A stretch of DNA of 64,000 bases from Yponomeuta sedellus (GCA_934045075.1 OW203722.1:7285303-7349302); one strand, 5' to 3'. Numbered from the stretch's first letter, positions 10,542 through 21,439 are shown. A program made the numbers and translations. The notes: generated by a model not told the origin, from the sequence alone.

Positions 10542-11375
10542 ATCATTTTATATTAACTTGCACATGTTTTTTACTTAGTTACCATGTGCGGAAACTTATT
10601 TTTAGCTTGTAGTTAGTCATTAAGAACTGTCCATTCCTATGTAAGCTGCAAGTTTCCCAAAAAGAAGTATATATAAAAAAAACATAATCTTTTTCAAAAA
10701 GATAAATGTTTGATATTTTATCCATCGATCAACGCATCACAATGATCCACAACCTAAACTTTGACTATATCTGGCCTTTATTTTATTGAGAGACATCCAG
10801 ACTGGCCTTGACGGTAGAAACCTGCCAACATCATAAAAGGGATTACAATAATTCGATACTTCCGAAAAGACAAGGGTGCTTTGTAGCCAGTCATAAATTA
10901 TAACATCTTTTGACAGATTATTTTGTCCTGAACTGCCTAGAGCGATTTTCGTTAGCTTTATACAAGGTTATTTAAAACATTTGCAACTCCTGAAACATGT
11001 CGGTTCGAGTTTGTCATTTACAAACTGTGATTAATTTTCGCAATTTTTCTGCTTTGTTGTGGCATTGTTTGAAATTCAAATCGTATGTCTTCAATAGAAT
11101 TGACATTCTTCTATGTATAACAAAGGTTTACTGAAGGCTGCGAAATTGGTAGGATGCGTAAAGCACGTATTTATGAAAATGTTATAAGCCTTGATATTTA
11201 ATAAAAAATAATTGTGAAAAGACTAATAGAACAAAATTCGTTGCTAAACACAAAGTCTCTAATTGAGGTGTCTCAAGATTTAAACATTTCAAAAATAACC
11301 CTGTTGTTCAAGGCAACAAGGGTTTCTTTTTCTATACCCCGTCCGGCGCGAGTTTTCTTAGGGTAATGAGATTCA
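10542..11375. other. Unassigned AT-rich DNA
   Basis: No coding exon or repeat from this window recognised. A short (TG)n run lies just outside, near 10028-10043. Confidence 0.4.
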
Positions 11376-11583
11376 ATATTATAACATAACATTTACATAA
11401 AGGCACATACATTGCTTCTGGCCCCACACTAGGATACCCTGTGTCGTGGGAACCAGAAACAACGACATCACAAACATGTAAACATCCAAGACCTGGGATT
11501 TTTTTTGCCCCCAGCCGGGGATCGAACCTGGGACCGCGAGCATGGTAGGCAGATGCGCTACCGCTGCGCCACAGAGGTCGTCG
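11376..11583 (-). mobile_element. tRNA-headed SINE-D, copy 1
   Basis: Minus strand: tRNA-like head with B-box 'GGTTCGATCCCCGG' and A-box region 'GGCGCAGCGGTAGCGC', then body 'TGTTTACATGTTTGTGATGT' and 'GGTATCCTAGTGTGGGGCC', and tail 'TTATGTAAATGTTATGTTAT'. Same family as 24677-24890 and 53303-53507. Confidence 0.85.
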
Positions 11584-12278
11584 CGAATTATTCTTCCGTG
11601 GTTAATCAACTTTTTGTAGTTAATAATTATATACCTACATACGGTCGATATAAACGAATACAAAGCCGGTGGTTTTTTCTTTCGCAGACGATCCAATAAA
11701 CAATAACTACAAAGTGAAAACAATAACGAACAATCACTTTTGTTATTTACGTAATAAGCTTCAGAAGTGCTCGAATGAAACAAAGCAAAACGTGTAAAAG
11801 AATGGTAAATATGCCACTTTCCTTTTACTTTGTTCCTTTTATTGTAATTCTGCTAAATGCTCAGTCAATTAGTAAAAAATTCTTCTGAAACTCAAAAGAA
11901 AATGCCTCCCGCGCCATGATACCATAAAATGCCTCGAGAGAACGAGAGTATGTTGTATGAGCCTAAAGGACCATTACGATTACGGACGACTTAGAGAACG
12001 ATTGTGTCTAGTGTTCAACACATTTATACGTAAGCATCACATTTTGAAGTTAAAAACTGTTAAAACAAAAAGAGACATTGTTGTGAAAAGAATTAATGTG
12101 TTTATTCTCCACGTAATCTATTGATTCTGAAACTAGCAACTTTGGCGATCATTAAGAAAACATTTACAAAAATTTATAAGGAAATTGAATTGATTTTAAT
12201 AAACCCATAAATAAGCGAGGGACGATCTATGTTGTAAAAGACTTTGGCGTTTACATCTCCATAGTGAGAAGATTTTTA
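11584..12278. other. Unassigned AT-rich DNA
   Basis: No exon or repeat recognised. Open frames are short and compositionally biased. Confidence 0.4.
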
Positions 12279-12612
12279 CGCTCGTGGCCTAGTCGTACCG
12301 AGTGATTGCAATCAATCACTTGAGCTACCCTTGAGGCAGGATGGGTGACCGTCCCGTGACTACCACTAGTGGTATTTTTTCCGAACTCTTCCGTGCTTTG
12401 CAAGGCACGTTAAGCCATTGGAAGTCGTTAAAACTTGTCAGAGGCCTTATGCGGCTTGATAACTTCTGACAGTAAGGCCCGCCACTGTGACTGTCTTACA
12501 ATCTTTCACCAACCCGGACTTGGCCCCCGTGGTAGAGTATGGCCTAACCTTCCTGCGATGCAGGTAGAGACCCGTGTCCCAGCAGCGGGGACATACAAGG
12601 GTTGATATTATA
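12279..12612 (+). mobile_element. 5S-like SINE-B, copy 1
   Basis: Head 'CGCTCGTGGCCTAGTCG', then a deletion removing part of the 5S-like region but keeping 'GGATGGGTGACCGT'. Body 'GCAAGGCACGTTAAGCC' and 'GACAGTAAGGCCCGCCACTG', then tail 'GGGGACATACAAGGGTTGAT'. Forms an inverted pair with copy 2 (12849-13155). Confidence 0.85.
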
Positions 12613-12619
12613 TCATCAT

Positions 12620-12715
12620 ATACAGCGTCCAGTGGCACCTTGACTGATATTGACACAATGTATGCTAAATGGGTGCAGTGACCACTTGGACGCTGCAGTA
12701 TCTGGGACATAGGTT
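12620..12715. repeat. Repeat H, copy 1
   Basis: Bounded by 'TACAGCGTCCAGTGGCACC' and 'GGACGCTGCAGTATCTGGGA'. The same pair of boundary motifs occurs at 41978-42060 with a different interior. The inverted 'GCGTCCA' suggests a tiny MITE. Confidence 0.5.
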
Positions 12716-12848
12716 TTTTAGATTGAGTAGAATCATGTAAAGAAGAAAGCCAAAAATAAGCAAAAAAGCAAGATTAAGCAATCCAGACAACTGTCTAGAT
12801 TGGCCTTTTATATCAAACGTTATCACTGCCCCTCTGCTCTGTTGTTCA

Positions 12849-13155
12849 GCCGAGGTTAGGCCATACTCCACCACGGGGGCCAAGTCCGGGTTGGTAGAGG
12901 ATTGTAAGACAGTGGCGGGCCTTACTGCCAGAAGGTATCAAGCCACCCCTGAGGCCTCTGACAAGGCTTAACGACTGCCATTGCATGACAGCCGGCACCA
13001 ACGGCTTAACGTGCCTTGCGAAGCACGGAAGCGCTCGGAAAAATGCCACTAGCGGTAGTCACGGGACGGTCACCCAACCTGCACCTGACCAATCCTGTTG
13101 CTGCTTAACTCAAGTGATTGATTCCAATCACTCGGTTCGCCTAGGTCACGACCGC
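12849..13155 (-). mobile_element. 5S-like SINE-B, copy 2
   Basis: Reverse copy. Head at 13155 reads inverted 'GCGGTCGTGACCTAGGCG'; the 5S-like box-C 'GGTTGGGTGACCGT' is retained. It lacks the last 60 or so bases of the tail. The two arms with copy 1 are separated by about 240 bp. Confidence 0.85.
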
Positions 13156-13701
13156 TAAAATGGATAAGTAAGCGAAAATCCAAAAGAAATCTAGAATAGG
13201 TGACGAGTCTAGAATAGGAGGTGAAATTGTATAATAATATGTGAAATTGATAGGTACTAAGTACTTTTAGATCGATTCCAGGTAAGGCGAAAGGCCGCTC
13301 CATGCTAACAGGGTCTTGTGTATGCAAATACGGACTATTTGTCTAGTCCCGGCGCCGGAGCTGAGGTGGGTAGACGTTTGTACGAGACCGAAATACTTTG
13401 TGTTAGTTACTTACTAGTTCAGAGTGCTTGGTAGTAGAGAAATGGAGTATACAAACATCAGTGCCTGGATTAAACCGTTCTCCAGGCACCAGAAATTGTC
13501 CTCCAACGTCCATGAAATGAAATGAAACACGCTGGCATATTTGACGTCTTCAACTAAGATTGATAGGTGGTAATAGTTATACTTGATAGCACACGAAAAA
13601 CACAAAAAAGAAATAAACCTTTTAGAAAATATATGTACAACGGCGAGCTTATTTCTGTAAGAGATTTCGTCCAGCAAACCTTGGGACTATACCATAGTAC
13701 A
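13156..13701. other. Unassigned
   Basis: Two minus-strand open frames (13070-13327 overlapping the SINE, and 13414-13677, 87 codons) show no domain. The second has 'EDNFWCLENGLIQALMFVY', which could be exonic, but no splice pair was convincing. Confidence 0.35.
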
Positions 13702-13911
13702 ATATGTTAGCTTTTAGAATATAACTCGGCTAGTATCGGTTCGTGTAATAGAAATATCGGAACTAATATTATTTTATAACTTTACTTTTCAAAATAGTGA
13801 AGAAAAGTTTTATACAGAGCAGGAAGTAGTATTACACTCGTGTGCTTTCGGGGAAAACCGAAGTCTATTTAGATCCCGAGGTATATTCTAAAAGCTAACA
13901 GACTGTAGGTA
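13702..13911. mobile_element. MITE family G, copy 1 (intact)
   Basis: Terminal inverted repeats 'TGTTAGCTTTTAGAATATA' (left) and, read inverted from the right, 'CAGTCTGTTAGCTTTTAGAA' and 'ATATACCTCGG'. The CAGT-like end and TA at the border suggest Tc1/mariner mobilisation. The interior ('GGAAGTAGTATTACACTCGT') has no ORF. Serves as the uninterrupted reference for 48846-49917. Confidence 0.8.
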
Positions 13912-14727
13912 TGTACAGCACGGAAAAACACGAAGAGCGCTCTCATGTTTAATTTTTTCAAGGGACACGAAAATTGCCCGGAAGGCCAGTGTGAGTATGG
14001 AGCGAGTTTAAATCCCGGATCGCTACCAGGCTGAATAATTTTATCGTTTAAAATACGTGAACCATTCCAATGCTTATCTTATTTACTTTCCACAAAGACA
14101 TACCAGCGGCTTAATCACTATGCGTAGCTACCGCAGATACCCTTTTTCAAGCGCTAAACTATTTAAAAGTTAAATTCATTAGTAGTATTGCTACTCACTA
14201 TATTAAACTCACATGAAAACGTTACTTAGATAACAAAGTCACTGGTATGTGACTTTGTTATCACATACTGTATTAAACCCACGAATGCTTGAAGAATGCA
14301 TGTATGACAGAAACCCTAAGAGCTATTAGAAATTGTAATATATCTTCTAACGTAGCTAAGTATAAATCGAGATCAACACTTATGAAGATTGATGCGCGGT
14401 AATTTTATCTTTTTTTTATTATCGGCGCTTGCCTGTTTTGTCGAAAAGTTTCTCGCTTCTAACAGCATCAACTGCTGTGTCACAGTCTCGCTGAAGTCGA
14501 CAGGTACGTTGAGAAGTTACCCTAACATTTTATATGCGTGTACTTGATTGAGCAACATCAACCAAAAGTTCTCTCAACCGATCGAAATTAGTAGCGACGC
14601 GTAATTTGGGATGCAGGTGAAATTAAAAAAAAACATAAGAATTTCAACTGAGAAACCACACGCTTTATCGCCAGTCATGTGCGCGGACGTACTGAGTATT
14701 GTGTGTCGGCCCGATGCAATAACCTTA
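13912..14727. other. Unassigned, with one strong hairpin
   Basis: Contains 'GATAACAAAGTCAC' followed six bases later by its reverse complement 'GTGACTTTGTTATC' (14229-14262). No coding exon recognised. Confidence 0.5.
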
Positions 14728-14865
14728 CCCCCTTATTCACAATAGTCCGCTAGCTTAAAACAGCTGCTAAACAGTGTTCTCTTTCATTCTGACTTAGGTC
14801 AATAGAAGAGGACAGAGTGAGAATAAGCATTGCTTAAAGTTAACAGACTATTATGAATAAGGGGG
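14728..14865. mobile_element. MITE family K
   Basis: Terminal inverted repeats: 'CCCCCTTATTCACAATAGTC' on the left and, on the right, 'GACTATTATGAATAAGGGGG'. Length about 138 bp, no ORF. The AT-rich palindromic ends are typical of lepidopteran MITEs. Confidence 0.8.
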
Positions 14866-14932
14866 CTAGTCATTTGAGAGAAGTCCACCGACCCTCACTA
14901 CAATAATTGACTGTAATACTGTAAACGCCACT

Positions 14933-15200
14933 TCAGTCTACCCGTGACCACGACAACTGCATCGTTGCAGAAATGTCGGGAATTAAGGTAATTACATTCA
15001 CCTACGAAGAAGCGCTCGTGGCCTAGTCGAACCGAGTGATTGGAATCAACCACTTGAGTTAAGCAACAACAGGTGCGGTCAGATGCAGGATGGATGAATG
15101 TCCCGTGACTACTTCTAGTGCCATTTTTACCTTATGAAGGAAGAGACAAGTGCCTCAGCAGTGGGGACGTACATAATCGCGATTAGATACTTTAAATATA
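14933..15200 (+). repeat. Repeat N, copy 1, interrupted by SINE-B
   Basis: Starts with the two-stem motif 'CCCGTGACCACGACAACTG' to 'AAATGTCGGGAATTAAGG' (14941-14987), then 'GTAATTAC'. SINE-B copy 3 intervenes, after which the repeat resumes with 'ATAATCGCGATTAGA' (15168 on). The copy at 24035-24145 shows the same order without the SINE. Confidence 0.7.
15013..15168 (+). mobile_element. 5S-like SINE-B, copy 3, internally deleted
   Basis: Head 'GCGCTCGTGGCCTAGTCG' with the whole 5S-like region ('TTAAGCAACAACAGGTGCGG', 'GGATGGATGAATGT'). It then jumps at about 15130 to the tail 'GGAAGAGACAAGTGCCTCAG', a deletion of roughly 200 bp. Inserted in repeat N. Confidence 0.8.
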
Positions 15201-15556
15201 TGACTATGCATGAGCATCGGGATTGATTAAGAAATACTGAGGATGATGTGAAATAGGTAACAATTTTCCAGTTCCAGTACATCCTATTTTGTTTCATACC
15301 GAAACAAATAGGAAGTTGTCAAGGTTATTGCCTGCTTTCGACAGTACCGAATAAGGCGTTCAACGTGTTTGTGTTTGAATTCATATCATGAGCGGGAGCA
15401 GCGAATGTCCTACATTCGATACATAATAATGAAGTTAGTTTCCTACCAGAATAGGTAGTATGGAATAACAATTTCATAACGCGTCGCGTCACTGCCCAAA
15501 CTATGTTTCTATCTGTCGACGTGGTAGAAACAGACAGAATTGTTGATAAAACTAAG

Positions 15557-15804
15557 TACAGTCTATTTATTCTTACTTGTCCAATTTATTAAACAAGATT
15601 CTACCCTTAAACTGTGACTTTTTAGTCCAAAACTGCCATATTTCCATAAATGAAGTAACCTGGAACAGTCTTTTAGATAACACGCTGCCAATTTTATAAT
15701 AGTTCATGAATTTGCGAGAAAATGTCTAGTTTAGGCACATAATCTCAATTTTAAGGTTAGAATCTTGTTTACTTAATTGGACAAGTAAGAATAAATAGAC
15801 TGTA
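15557..15804. mobile_element. MITE family I, copy 1
   Basis: Long terminal inverted repeats (about 50 bp) beginning 'CAGTCTATTTATTCTTACTT' and 'GTCCAATT', bordered by TA. Interior without ORF. A second copy in the opposite orientation is at 29667-29912. Confidence 0.88.
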
Positions 15805-15923
15805 TGTTATTTATGACTTCTTCTTAATATTCTATCTATCTGGGCTACTATTGGCTATACCCCTGTTTCGCACATTATACTTCCATCTACGTAATGACGT
15901 GACTTCTCGTGAAGTCTACATAT

Positions 15924-15981
15924 ATATGTAGTGAATATGATAAGTAATATATATATATTACTTATCATATTCACTACATAT
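15924..15981. repeat. 58-bp perfect palindrome
   Basis: Arms 'GTAGTGAATATGATAAGTAA' and their reverse complement meet with no spacer at an (AT)n centre. A smaller hairpin 'GACTTC-TCGT-GAAGTC' (15901-15916) lies beside it. Confidence 0.9.
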
Positions 15982-16321
15982 GTGTATGTCACTGAACTCC
16001 TCCTAACCGGCCGGACAGATTTGGACGAATTGTTTTGTTTGCGTTTGGACGCCAGCCCTGCATAGTTTATATTCAAAAATCAGAATCGTTTTGAGTATAA
16101 TGCAGAACAAAGTCTGTCCGATCCGCTACTATAGTTATTATAATAATACACGTATGTAATGTTTATCAATTCTTACCCACGTGCAATTAACAATACGGGT
16201 GTCTTCACTACAAAAAATAAAATATTGATCAGCTTTCGACTGAATAATTGACAAGACCTTTACATACGTGCACTACGCTCCGTTAACTTACGGTCAGCTT
16301 TGCAACTAACATATAAAGATT

Positions 16322-16447
16322 ATACTTTTTTTATTTTTAATGCACTAACCCGTGCTAAGGACAAATTTAAAAACCTATTTAGAGGCTAAAATTTTTAAAA
16401 ATCCCGGCATGGGTGAAATTTTTAGCCTCTAAATAGGTTTTTAACAT
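16322..16447. mobile_element. tRNA-cassette repeat C, copy 1, fold-back
   Basis: A minus-strand 3' end ('TTTTTAATGCACTAACCCGT', 'CCTATTTAGAGGCTAAAA') runs straight into a plus-strand copy of the same end ('ATCCCGGCATGGGTGAAATT', 'TTTAGCCTCTAAATAGG'). Only the last few tRNA-like bases remain at the centre. Confidence 0.85.
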
Positions 16448-17082
16448 ATAAAGAGTCATGTGCTGCTCACGGCGCACGTCACCCTATTAAGAATTGAAGA
16501 GTGAGTGTAAATAATAAATTAAGGGACGGCAGAACGGATTTCCGATCTGTAGGTATTCTTTGGTACGGATCTCTGCTTATTCCGAAGGCTAGATATGACA
16601 TCTCGCAAAGTGGGTCAAACATTCAATAACTTTCGTGACTGGTATTAACTTCGAGAGGTTTGACTTGCTAATACGTTTCCGGCAGAACGATTCTGGATTT
16701 TATATTTCGATGATTGATTGATGATTAATAAACGGACAAATTACGATTGTGGAGCCTGGTAGGGTTTTATTGACAGACACACTCGTGGGAGTAACGGCAC
16801 AGGAAGAGAGATTTTATAACACTAATGTTTTAAAGTTCCTAAAGTTTTTGTACGAAAATCGGTAGAGCAGAGACATTGAATGCGAAATAAAATTAAAACA
16901 AGTGAATTTGTGAAAGTGATAGTTTGTTATTTTTTTATTTTTAATACTCTTTTAAGTAGTTGTTGGTTAATTGTTCCTGTTACGTGTATATACTCTTAGA
17001 AAAACATTTGAGTATTTTTGGTTACTTTTAATGCAAACATTTGTAGCGTATATACATTTGTATTTCTTAATGATTCGCGATA
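16448..17082. other. Unassigned AT-rich DNA
   Basis: No exon or known repeat recognised. Confidence 0.4.
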
Positions 17083-17240
17083 ATCATACACAGTTAAATA
17101 TTAAACGGGTCTTATCGCGATTACTTATAAGGTAAAACGTTATTACCTTATTTCTTGACGTTTTGTCGCACCCGTGACCACGGCAACTGTAACGCTGCCG
17201 AAACGTCGGGAAATAAGGTTTTATAACATATTTGCTCGTA
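17083..17240. repeat. Repeat N, copy 2, head-to-head
   Basis: 17095-17160 is a minus-strand copy of the 3' part ('AAACGGGTCTTATCGCGATT', 'TTCTTGACGTTTTG'). 17171-17225 is a plus-strand copy of the two-stem motif: CCCG at 17171-17174 with CGGG at 17207-17210, and GGCA at 17182-17185 with TGCC at 17196-17199. Likely 3' ends of a retroelement, possibly Penelope-like. Confidence 0.6.
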
Positions 17241-17757
17241 AAGTGGCTGTAATTACACCAATTTCAATATCGTAATGTATCTCATTACGTAGGTACTTGT
17301 GCAATAATGTAATGTAAAAGGCACGTATTTTTTTTTATTTAAAGTTATAAGATACTCCGTCTAAAAATGAACGATACTTTTAAAAATCTTAGCAAAGAGG
17401 TTTTATGTTAAGAAAGTGGTCAATATTTTACGAATAAAATTAACTTTGGGAAATAAAATATAACAAATAAACATTTAATTCTTTAATTTAATTAATTTTG
17501 ACAATTAATCTGTAACAAAAACACAAAAATATTAATTTACTTTATTAGTAATACTGGCTGTTTTTGAACCTTTGCCTAAAAAAAAAGTTGATGCGCGCGC
17601 ATCGCTTATTTGTGGACAAGTAAAAATAAATCCGCGCGCTTTTTCTTTTCGATGTATTGTTTTTATTTGAAAATGTCGTCAAGTAGTGATGATAACAAAG
17701 TCAGAGTTTTATTAATTTCCTCGTAAATATGTTATAAAACGTCGTATGACGTACGTG
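17241..17757. other. Unassigned AT-rich DNA
   Basis: Holds a GC island 'GATGCGCGCGCATCGC' (near 17590) within AT-rich sequence. No gene recognised. Confidence 0.4.
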
Positions 17758-17858
17758 CGCTTTGAAAATTACAGCCTCTGCTTCCTTATAGCCCTCGCCG
17801 ATGGCTCAGGCTAGTAATATCGCCTCGGCTGTAATTTTCAACTTACCGCACTTATATC
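17758..17858. mobile_element. Small MITE T
   Basis: 'TTTGAAAATTACAGCC' and its inverted partner 'GGCTGTAATTTTCAA' lie about 53 bp apart, with 'GTGCG'-type outer bases on both sides. No ORF. Confidence 0.6.
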
Positions 17859-17879
17859 ATAATGTACTATTACCTAACA

Positions 17880-17940
17880 AATAATCGCGATTAGACCCGT
17901 TTGAAACATAACTATGTGTGTACAGTTATCGATAAAGCAG
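17880..17940 (+). repeat. Repeat N, copy 3, 3' tail only
   Basis: 'ATAATCGCGATTAGACCCGT' followed by 'TTGAAACATAACTATG', matching the end of copy 5 (24035-24145). Confidence 0.6.
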
Positions 17941-18171
17941 AAGGCAAAACAAAAAGAAGTGATTTTGTGTGAGTGTGAGTTTTTCCCAATCGAATTGAAT
18001 TGATTATAATCTGGCTGGACCCGAAGCTTACCAGAATGTTATGAAACGTGTAAGTTGCTTAATTTTAAAGTTTCTACCATAGAACATCTCTTTGATTTGT
18101 TTCCATACACTTCACAGTTTTGGTAGTGCATAGGCACTCACAACTTACATAATAGGTATATTATCTTTATC

Positions 18172-18290
18172 CTCTTCAGGCTATATTAGTCCAATGCTGG
18201 ACACAGCCCTCCCATAATGAGCGCCATAGCGCAAGGTTGTGCCATCATTGGGGGTAGTGCCCATAATTTTATCATTGGGGGGTAATGCCC
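18172..18290 (-). mobile_element. SINE-A 3' fragment (GAA type)
   Basis: Tail 'CCTCTTCAGGCTATATTAGT' then 'GAGCGCCATAGCGCAAGG' and 'GTGCCATCATTGGGGGTAGT'. The body stops near 'GTGCCCATAAT' and the last piece is duplicated at 18262-18290. Confidence 0.75.
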
Positions 18291-18414
18291 ATTAATTATC
18301 TCTATAAGATACACAAATACGTTCTTCCAAAATAACGTTCAAGGTGACACTCTGTTTTCTTCGCTTACTGCTTCAATATACCTTTGTTTTGTACTGATTT
18401 GATCCCATACCCGG

Positions 18415-18672
18415 TATTACAAAGGAAAATGCCGGGGACCTTGGAGGCATGTTCCCAATTGGCCAAGCACCATCTTACATATACTAGATTTTTTATGCAG
18501 CCTTTAAACGTCTGACTGCTGGGTACCTCGGACACGTAGGTTTCTTCACGATGTTTTCCTTTCCAGTTAGCGAGTGGTGTTGCCACTAAAACTTCACAAA
18601 TCTGCATAACTTACAAAACAATGTGATTGGTAGACGCTCGCTCTGGGAATCGAACCTGGGGCTCGAAAAATA
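18415..18672 (-). mobile_element. tRNA-headed SINE-E, copy 1
   Basis: Minus strand: tRNA-like B-box 'GGTTCGATTCCCAGAG' (from 18640), then 'AACACCACTCGCTAACTGG', 'ACATCGTGAAGAAACCTACG' and 'GTACCCAGCAG'. Diverged member of the most worn SINE family in the window. Confidence 0.6.
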
Positions 18673-18924
18673 CATAAGCAGCAGATATACTCGTACGTTC
18701 AGAGAGAAATAAAATAAGGATTATATAATTATAATGAGATTAATTACTACGCGTGCCGTGCAAGGTATAAAAGGTAAGGTGATACGGTACAATTGTGGTG
18801 CAACGTACCTTTCTTTTATAATCGCTCTTTAATTATTTTCTGGTGTAATAGATGTACCCTTACTTTATTAATTTATTGTTTATTCTTAAAATTCTAAAAA
18901 CCCTTCAATTTCCTTTCTTTTGTT

Positions 18925-19310
18925 TTCTTGACCATTAGCCGGTGAGATTTGCTATTAAAATTCACAAATGTACGTACCTATGAACCAAAGACGTGCCAGG
19001 TGTAGGTAAGAGTTTGATCTATGCTTTACCACCGCCAACATCCACAGGCATTTGAAACTTGGATGAACGGGGAATGAACCCGGATGGTTTTTAGGGAAAT
19101 TCCATTGTGTTCTTTCACCTTATCCCGTCAGGTGTATAACATTTCCCGCTTATAATGACGAAATTATGCCATCCCTTTTTACCTGACGGTTAGGACAAAA
19201 GAAAGGATTATGTATCGTGACATTGTGAGTAAAACCTGAGATTCTGAGGTGGTCACACACCGTTTGAAATTACTAATCCGACATCGGCACGCGTGATAAT
19301 TGTGTTTTGT
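18925..19310. repeat. Two worn SINE-E fragments
   Basis: A minus-strand piece at about 18930-19010 ('TTAGCCGGTGAGATTTGCTA') and a plus-strand piece at about 19215-19305 ('TTGAAATTACTAATCCGACA', 'GGCACGCGTGATAATT'). Both are old and incomplete. Confidence 0.45.
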
Positions 19311-19579
19311 TATTTACTTTCGTATGGTTCGCCTTTTCACTGTCAACTAAAAAAAGTAAACATACTAATTAAACAAACAAATAAAACCCGTGACAATTAC
19401 GCACAACATACGGCATTAATTTGTATAATCGTGACGATTTAATTGTGAAACTGAAAGATAATTTCTATAACACTAAACAAAACCGAATATTTAACATACT
19501 TGTCTTACTCTACAAGGATATGTTAGTAATTAATCTGACCCAACCTGACCTACTTTTTAGTTTTTTTTATTTATTCCTA

Positions 19580-19740
19580 GTCGTGAGGAAACCTTAGTGT
19601 ATGAAGTGTTCAAATACCTCAGCGCTTGAAATTGCCAATCCGCGGTGGGCACGCGTGGTAATTAAGCCCATACTCTCTCTCTCCCTCTCTCTCTTCTCTC
19701 TCTCTCTGAAAGAAGGCTTATGCCTTATTAATGAAGCTTA
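19580..19740 (+). mobile_element. SINE-E 3' part with (CT)n tail
   Basis: 'GTCGTGAGGAAACC', 'TTCAAATACCTCAGCGCTTG', 'CCAATCCGCGGTGGGCACGC' and 'AATTAAGCCCATACTC', then a CT-rich run (about 19671-19708) and 'GAAAGAAGGCTTATGCC'. 5' head missing. Confidence 0.7.
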
Positions 19741-20159
19741 TTAAATACGGTTTAATAACATAGGTGTTTTTTAATCACACGTTTTAGAAGACCGACGTGG
19801 CTTAGTTTCCAAACGTAAGCGTATTGATACTAGGAATAAACATTAATTGTCATGACCATGATTCAGACTTGCAAGGTTAATATATAATTTACGGGGAATT
19901 GCACGTCTTTTTCATGCCGCTTCTATGCGGCCGCTGACTTATAATAATATAGAACCAGAGTTCACGTGTAATTCAAGAACATTAAATTGCATCCTGAGCG
20001 AGGGATGACCAGCAACAAGATGGACAGCAGGCAGGATGACGCTAGATGCAAACCGCTTCCAACCGGTCTTTTTGCCACAAGAAGTACAGCAGTGCACTTC
20101 TTGATTATGGTGAATGATGATGATGATGAAATTGCATCCAGCTATATCTGGTATTCGAG
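19741..20159. other. Unassigned
   Basis: One 69-codon open frame (19987-20196) contains 'MTSNKMDSRQDDARC' and ends in an Asp run from (GAT)n. It resembles LINE-derived sequence but cannot be placed. Confidence 0.35.
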
Positions 20160-20543
20160 GAGCGCTCGTGGCCTAGGTGAAGCGCTCGTGGCCTAGGCGA
20201 ACCGGGTGATTGGAATCAATCACTTAATTAAGCAACAACAGGCGCGGTCAGGTACGGGATGGGTGAGCGTCCCGTGACTACCGCTAGTGGCATTTTTCCG
20301 AACGCTTCCGTGCTTCGCAAGGCACGCTAAGCCGTTGGTACCGGCTGTCATATAATGGCAGTCGTTAAGCCATGTCAGAGGCCTTATGGGCGGCTTGATA
20401 ACTTCTGACAGTAAGGCCCGCCACTGTCTTACAATCCTCCACCAACCCGGACTTGGCCCCCGTGGTGGAGTATGGCCTAACCTTCCTGCGATGCAGGAAG
20501 AGACCCGTGCCCCAGCAGTGGGGACATTTGAGGGTTGATAACG
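20160..20543 (+). mobile_element. 5S-like SINE-B, copy 4, with doubled head
   Basis: Near full length: 5S-like region 'TTAAGCAACAACAGGCGCGG' and 'GGGATGGGTGAGCGT', body and tail. The first 21 bases are present twice in tandem (20160-20180 and 20181-20201). 'ATATCTGGT' flanks both sides (near 20142 and 20547), with about 8 extra bases before the head. Confidence 0.9.
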
Positions 20544-20545
20544 AT

Positions 20546-21074
20546 ATCTGGTTTTCACAACACAGGTTTTTTGCCTACTGTGAATACCATTCTACACCAA
20601 GTATGCCATAATAATAAATATGTACCTACCTATTATTGTACCGGGTGGCTTGTAAAATTGATTCAATAAAAAAATCTTAAAAAATATATTTTATGGCATT
20701 TTTTAAAATTTATTTAAAGGATGGAGCAGAATTGTAAATTCTGGAAAGTGTAGCGAATTTTGATTTATTAGGTCTTACGTATAAGTCGACTTAACGTCAA
20801 GTTCCTCCCGCCGGCTACGGATTTATTCCAAGTGATTTAGTTGCTGATTCTGAAGAGGCAATTCTCAAGTTTTGCGCAATTTCAATGACACTCTGTATAT
20901 TTAAGACCGTTAAGTCAAAGCAAATGGTATTACTGAAATCAAATGGTCCTACAATATTTCAAAGATACGAACCCTTTGTGAATTTCTAGTTGTTAAACCA
21001 GTGGCTCACCCTGAATGACATCATCGCGAGAAAATCCACAGAATCAGACAAGTAATTAGAACTCAGTTTAATTT
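20546..21074. other. Unassigned AT-rich DNA
   Basis: No exon or repeat recognised. Confidence 0.4.
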
Positions 21075-21235
21075 TTAGGATTCCGTAGTCGATAAGGGAC
21101 CCTTATAGTTTCGAAGAACCATGTCCGTCCGTTGGTCTTTCAATCTGTCTGTCAGACGATTAGTACAAGAAAGCTGAACTTTGGCACAGACATACGTATT
21201 AATCACGCCGACAAAACGATAGATAAATAAAAAAA
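21075..21235 (+). repeat. Lepidopteran 'GGTTCCGTA' repeat, fragment
   Basis: 'AGGATTCCGTAGTCGATAAG', 'GGGACCCTTATAGTTTCG', 'GTCCGTCCGTTGG' and 'GAAAGCTGAACTTTGGCAC'. Recognised as the widespread lepidopteran repeat that also carries 'CGGCCAAGTGCGAGTC'. Class not certain. Confidence 0.55.
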
Positions 21236-21439
21236 ATATTAACGCACCTTACAGCTAAATTAGGGATGCATTTTTTTTCTCGTCTCCACCTTAGCGGTAT
21301 ATTTGGATTGGTCGTTAAAAAGTATAGTAGGCGAAGGAAGATATGTTTTTTTATTTTCGGCACCGTTTGCAAATTATTAAGCTTTTAACCGATTTTTTTT
21401 GTCCAAGTACATTACTTGGTCGCCAAATTAAATGGTCGA

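Noticed and set aside
19671..19708. Independent CT microsatellite of interest
   Set aside because: It is the usual CT-rich stretch of SINE-E.
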